A stretch of 64,000 nt of DNA from contig CM031554.1 of the NCBI GenBank assembly GCA_018466975.1, forward strand, positions 496,001-560,000, given 5' to 3'. The DNA is from Sparassis latifolia. Taxonomy: Eukaryota > Basidiomycota > Agaricomycetes > Polyporales > Sparassidaceae. The translations under genes were made by a program, and so were the position numbers. This document shows positions 63,303 to 64,000 of the stretch, in pieces. The notes under the pieces are model-generated. The model made no database searches. It was not told the origin of the DNA and worked only from the letters and a program-made list of their open reading frames with translations. The first letter of the stretch is position 1, and each line of letters begins with the position of its first letter.

Positions 63303-63387
63303 TCTGATATGGTTTAACGGCTAACATTGCCGCCTTTCATTCTTAAATACATCGCGGTGGCTCCGGGTTCGATTCCCCGTATCGGAG
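63303..63387 (+). tRNA. tRNA-Glu(UUC) with a 13-nt intron
   Basis: The acceptor stem pairs 63303-63309 with 63380-63386 (one U-G pair), and the discriminator is G. The D arm is TGGTTTAACGG (A box). The anticodon stem GCCGC/GCGGT closes a loop CTTTCA|C with anticodon TTC at 63336-63338. A 13-nt intron (63340-63352) follows position 37, the standard site. The T arm has TTCGATT (B box GGTTCGATTCC) with one C-C mismatch in its stem. The spliced length is 72 nt. TTTT at 63388-63391 is the Pol III terminator. Confidence 0.93.
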
Positions 63388-63391
63388 TTTT
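63388..63391 (+). terminator. Pol III terminator of tRNA-Glu
   Basis: Four T residues immediately follow the discriminator base, the minimal Pol III stop signal. Confidence 0.7.
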
Positions 63392-64000
63392 GTCCCCTTC
63401 TTGGAGGGCCCGTCGGCCCTCGGGGCATCCTATTCGTCCACAGTCATGGGTAGACTTTCCAGTCGCTACGATGCAACCGTAAACACGCTGCACGCGAGTT
63501 TGTGGGCGGGAGAAAGAATGGTGTAAGTCGATACGGTGGCAGGTATGTATGTTTTCCCCCTATAAGTATTTGCTGTCTGGAATCAGACTACAGTCGTTTG
63601 CATATGAAACTGCGTTTCCAAAAGTTGTTTGTTGTAGCCAAACAGTGTGACAAACCCTAACCCGTTTCAAGACCCAGTGCACCACGACGTCCCCCCACAA
63701 TATTGATTGCATACTCTCCCAATTGCAGGCTTCTTAGGTTGCCAGTAGAAGCTCATTCCGTTGGCTTCCTTTGATACCTGTTTGTGACTAAGTGCCGATC
63801 TATGGAGTGTGGGTGGCATGTGAAACATTGATTTCACAATAGATGAAAAGCTGCACCCGGAGCTCATCAAGATAGAGGCATGGATTTGCTGCAAGAAGAG
63901 ACCAGATATAATTCACATCATTGGTATCTAAAATTTGTACTGCCCCCCGGGGACGTGCGAATGGGTTCTCGATGACACCATAGTCGCGGTGTAGTCGGAG
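63392..64000. other. 3' end of the window, no gene recognised
   Basis: About 600 bp with short frames only. The minus-strand frame 63667-63894 is open for 75 codons but has no motif, and it could be an exon of a gene continuing beyond the window. Confidence 0.4.

Overview
The window is nuclear DNA of a filamentous basidiomycete, most likely a wood-decay agaricomycete. Nearly every gene is split by many GT-AG introns of about 45-80 nt. A copper-radical (glyoxal-type) oxidase carries WSC modules, and there is a tandem family of fungal APH-like kinases. A tRNA-Glu has a short canonical intron. Most genes had to be rebuilt by joining exons, with reading phase as the check. Where exon sums are quoted they are divisible by three and end at the stop.

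Layout. 1-1.8 kb: gene-free, with tandem repeats and a bZIP-site cluster. 1.8-11.4 kb: housekeeping block with a typical 2-Cys peroxiredoxin, divergent TRM112 and RRP45, a 5-oxoprolinase lacking its whole C-terminal half, a small complex I subunit (minus strand) and a NUG1/GNL3-like nucleolar GTPase. 11.4-22.2 kb: accessory region in which a pair of divergent genes, a small cysteine-rich protein (minus) and an APH-fold kinase-like protein (plus), is present twice with the same 1.1-kb spacing. A third kinase copy between them is a pseudogene split by a 417-bp MITE. 22.2-24.6 kb: nothing recognised. 24.6-28.1 kb: membrane family-2 glycosyltransferase (minus). 28.1-32.7 kb: gene-poor, with one copy of a dispersed repeat.

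32.7-38.7 kb: a KRE6/SKN1-like GH16 membrane protein and mitochondrial EF-G (MEF1), both plus strand. 39.0-39.3 kb: a 181-bp foldback element. 39.8-42.4 kb: minus-strand gene for a small single-pass membrane protein, then a WOPR-family transcription factor. 42.4-45.8 kb: gene-poor, with the second dispersed-repeat copy. 45.8-50.1 kb: a secreted copper-radical oxidase with four WSC domains. 50.7-63.1 kb: four minus-strand housekeeping genes in a row: CDK1, the GPN1-type GTPase, a tail-anchored FHA-domain protein and SAC3. 63.3 kb: tRNA-Glu(UUC).

Themes. The housekeeping genes cover translation (TRM112, MEF1, tRNA-Glu), RNA processing and ribosome or mRNA export (RRP45, NUG1, SAC3), Pol II assembly (GPN1) and the cell cycle (CDK1). 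The cell-wall and oxidative genes (GT2, GH16, WSC oxidase) fit a wood-decay lifestyle. The most unusual items are the duplicated divergent Cys-rich/APH pair with its MITE and gene-conversion tract, the half-length 5-oxoprolinase ending on a splice-donor sequence, two microexons (6 nt in CDK1, 4 nt in the oxidase), and four single-base indels that all lie in G/C homopolymers.
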